Below, in pieces: positions 20,501 to 23,500 of a DNA stretch of 24,616 bases. The stretch spans positions 1 to 24,616 of the forward strand of contig JAKQLT010000184.1 in NCBI GenBank assembly GCA_029567025.1, given 5' to 3'. Position 1 is the first letter of the stretch. The number at the start of each line of letters is the position of its first letter. This DNA is from Candidatus Omnitrophota bacterium. GTDB taxonomy: Bacteria; Omnitrophota; Gorgyraeia; Zapsychrales; Zapsychraceae. The notes beneath the pieces were generated by a model. It ran no database searches and was not told the origin of the DNA. It saw only the letters and a list, made by a program, of their open reading frames with translations. A program made the position numbers and the translations under genes.

Positions 20501-23500
20501 TTCCATATTAAACTTTTCACCGGCTTCAATCGCCGGTAAAATATTCTTAATAGAACGATGATCAACAATCGCAATCGCCTTTAATCCTTCTTTCTTAGCA
20601 ATACGAACAATATCTTCTGCTGATAAATCGCCATTATTAACGTGAATATGCAAATCTACTTCATTAAGCGGTTCTTGAACGTTGTTTTTTAAATTATCCT
20701 CTTCGATAGGTTCTTCTTCTCTTCTAAGGCGGAAAAACGACGGAAAACGAGGAAATTCTGTTAATACTATTCCTGCCATAAGCGGTGGCGCAAGTGTTTG
20801 GCGTGACCAAGCTATCAATTGATAAACAAAATCTTTTATGATAGGCCATAAAAATATCGCCCCCACAACACATTCGGCGATGATCAAAATGGCTATCAAA
20901 ACTCCTATCGATACAGAGCCTTTTTCGCGACCTTGAACTTTATTCCAATCTTTTCTAACTATTTTAGAAAGACGCTCTAATTCGTCTTGCGACAAATCGC
21001 TAAATTTACGCATCAAAGCTTTTAATCCTTGTTTAAAATTCACATGACCGCGCTGGGCACTTTTTACTAACTTCTCTCCTTCTTTCAAAAATTCTCGAAT
21101 ACGTTTTTGTTGCGGAGTTTCCTTAAAATGGACAACATCTTGCTTAATATTTTCTTTTAAGAAATCTTTTATTTCCTCTTGAGCGGGCATTAAAATCGTT
21201 TGCATTTCTTCATCGGATAAAATCTCTTTATATTGTTCTTTAAGACTTTTTAATGCGGCTCTAAACTTCTCGGTATCTTCATCTTCAACCCAAGCATCAA
21301 ACAATAAATTCACTTGAGCTATAAAATCATCTAAAGCTTTGTTATGAAATTTTTCTGTTTTCTCTATAAGAGAACTTTCTACGACAGCCATTTCTTGAAC
21401 TGACTCTTTTGCATTTAATGAAATATCCGCGCGGATTAAAGAATCTAGGTTCTTGACATCATAGATTTTCACGCCTTTAACGTCATAAACTTCAACCGGA
21501 CGGCGATTTTTATAAACAATGATATTTCCTTCAGCATTTTTATAATTTTCATCTTCATAAATAATATTCTCATAAAAAAGCCTTAAGTTCCCGCGGCTGT
21601 CAAATTTTGTATTAAGAATAACCATATCTGGATATTCTTTTAAAATATCTATTTTTAATTTTCGATTCGCTTGAATCAATCTTGATTGTTCCGTAAAAAT
21701 AGGCTTTCCATTCTCAATCTCCACATTGACCCAAACCGCATAACGCGCTTCTTGGCCCAGACTATATATTTTTTGTCCATTGGCATCATAAAGAGCTATT
21801 AATTTTTTGTTTTCATATTCCGCGATTAAACTCTGTCCTACATATTTCTTTTGATGATAAAGAATCTTTTCTCCAAAAAGAGACAAATTCCCGTCAGAGG
21901 AACAATAAACATCCGAAACAAAGAAATCTGAATAACCGGCAAACATCCTGGGGCTTAAAAACTCTCCGGTGGTAGGAATACGTATAGCATTTGTTGTATC
22001 TAATTTCCCGTCTACCATGCGCGCGTTAAGCCATACAATATTACGCGTATCTGAAGGATAAATTTTCTTGCCGTCTTTGTCATAAACCGCCATAACCTGA
22101 TTATTTTCAAAAATAACGAGAAGATTTTTTGCATCTTCATAGCCATCTTTATCATAAAACACATTGTGAGCTCCTAAACGTAAGTCTCCTCTAAAATTGC
22201 AACAAACATTTTCAACAATACAATGTTCATATTGTTTTAAAACGCGCGTCAAAAGATGTTTTCCTGAATACACGCACTCGGATTCTTCTGCTTTAATATG
22301 CTTCCCATTAACGATTTGAGATTTGATCCAAACCGCATTCGGATGATCTTCTTGAGAAACACAATCCATAATGGCTTGAAGTATTATTTTAGAATTCTGA
22401 GCATCGCCTTTTTCTAAAAGCAATAAAGATTTCTGGGCAAGGTCTTTAATATTTTGAAGATTTTTCTCTGTGGATTTTAATAAGCCAAAAACAAAAAATG
22501 CTGATAACATATCCGGTGGGGAATGGAATAATTGTTTGATCCAAAGGATAGATTCACGTATTGTTTCCGCGAAAGAAACTCCTTGCGCGACGTAAGATAA
22601 TATCAGCCCTAACATCGTCACAATAGATAAAACAATAACAAAAGAAAACTGCGCGGCGCCAAAAGGAGAAAATACAGATAATGGCCTTTTATCTTTTGTC
22701 TCATCCGAAGATGATTTCTTTGTTGGAAATGTTAAAACATTAAATTGGGCGATATCTGCAACGGGGTCTTTAATCTTCTCTTTTATCAGACGCATAAAAT
22801 CATCACACGTAAGAAAATCGACAATCTTATAAATATCCCCCTGTTTAAGCACAAAAGCCAGCCGATTAGCCTCTTCCACAGAATAATATTTGATATAATG
22901 AACATATAATGTTCTTAAAAATTCCCACCAATCTTTTTCTGTTAAAACATCTTTATCCTTTAAAGAAATCTCTATACCTTTTTCTTTCCACAATCTAAAT
23001 TGCGCGACCATTATAGGAACAAGAAATTCAGCCGAAACGTTAAGATCTTTAAACGCAAGTTTGCTTTGATGATCAATAAAAAATGAAATATAGGGCATCA
23101 CATGTTCAATAACGACCATTTCTTCAGGAAGACGAACAATATCAATAAACCACGATTTTATTTCTTCAGCAATTTTTTCTATATCTTCAAGAGTTAACAC
23201 ATCTCTTTCTAAAGAATTAACAGATGCCTTAATCCAACGATGGATATTATCTGTTTCGATCATTCTTTGCCCAATATCCAAAATAAGATGTTCACGCCAA
23301 AAAGCATATTGATTGGCATCTTCATAAAATTCTTTCGTTTTTCTAAAAAGCTCTTCGGCCCCATGACCAAGAACAGATTCTAAGTTCCCGGGTGTGAGCA
23401 TTTTTTCACTCGAAAACGATGTTAACGAGAAAAATTGTTCAATCGACCTTATATCCATTCGTTCTGATTTTAATTCACGAATAGCATAAGCGCCTTTTAA

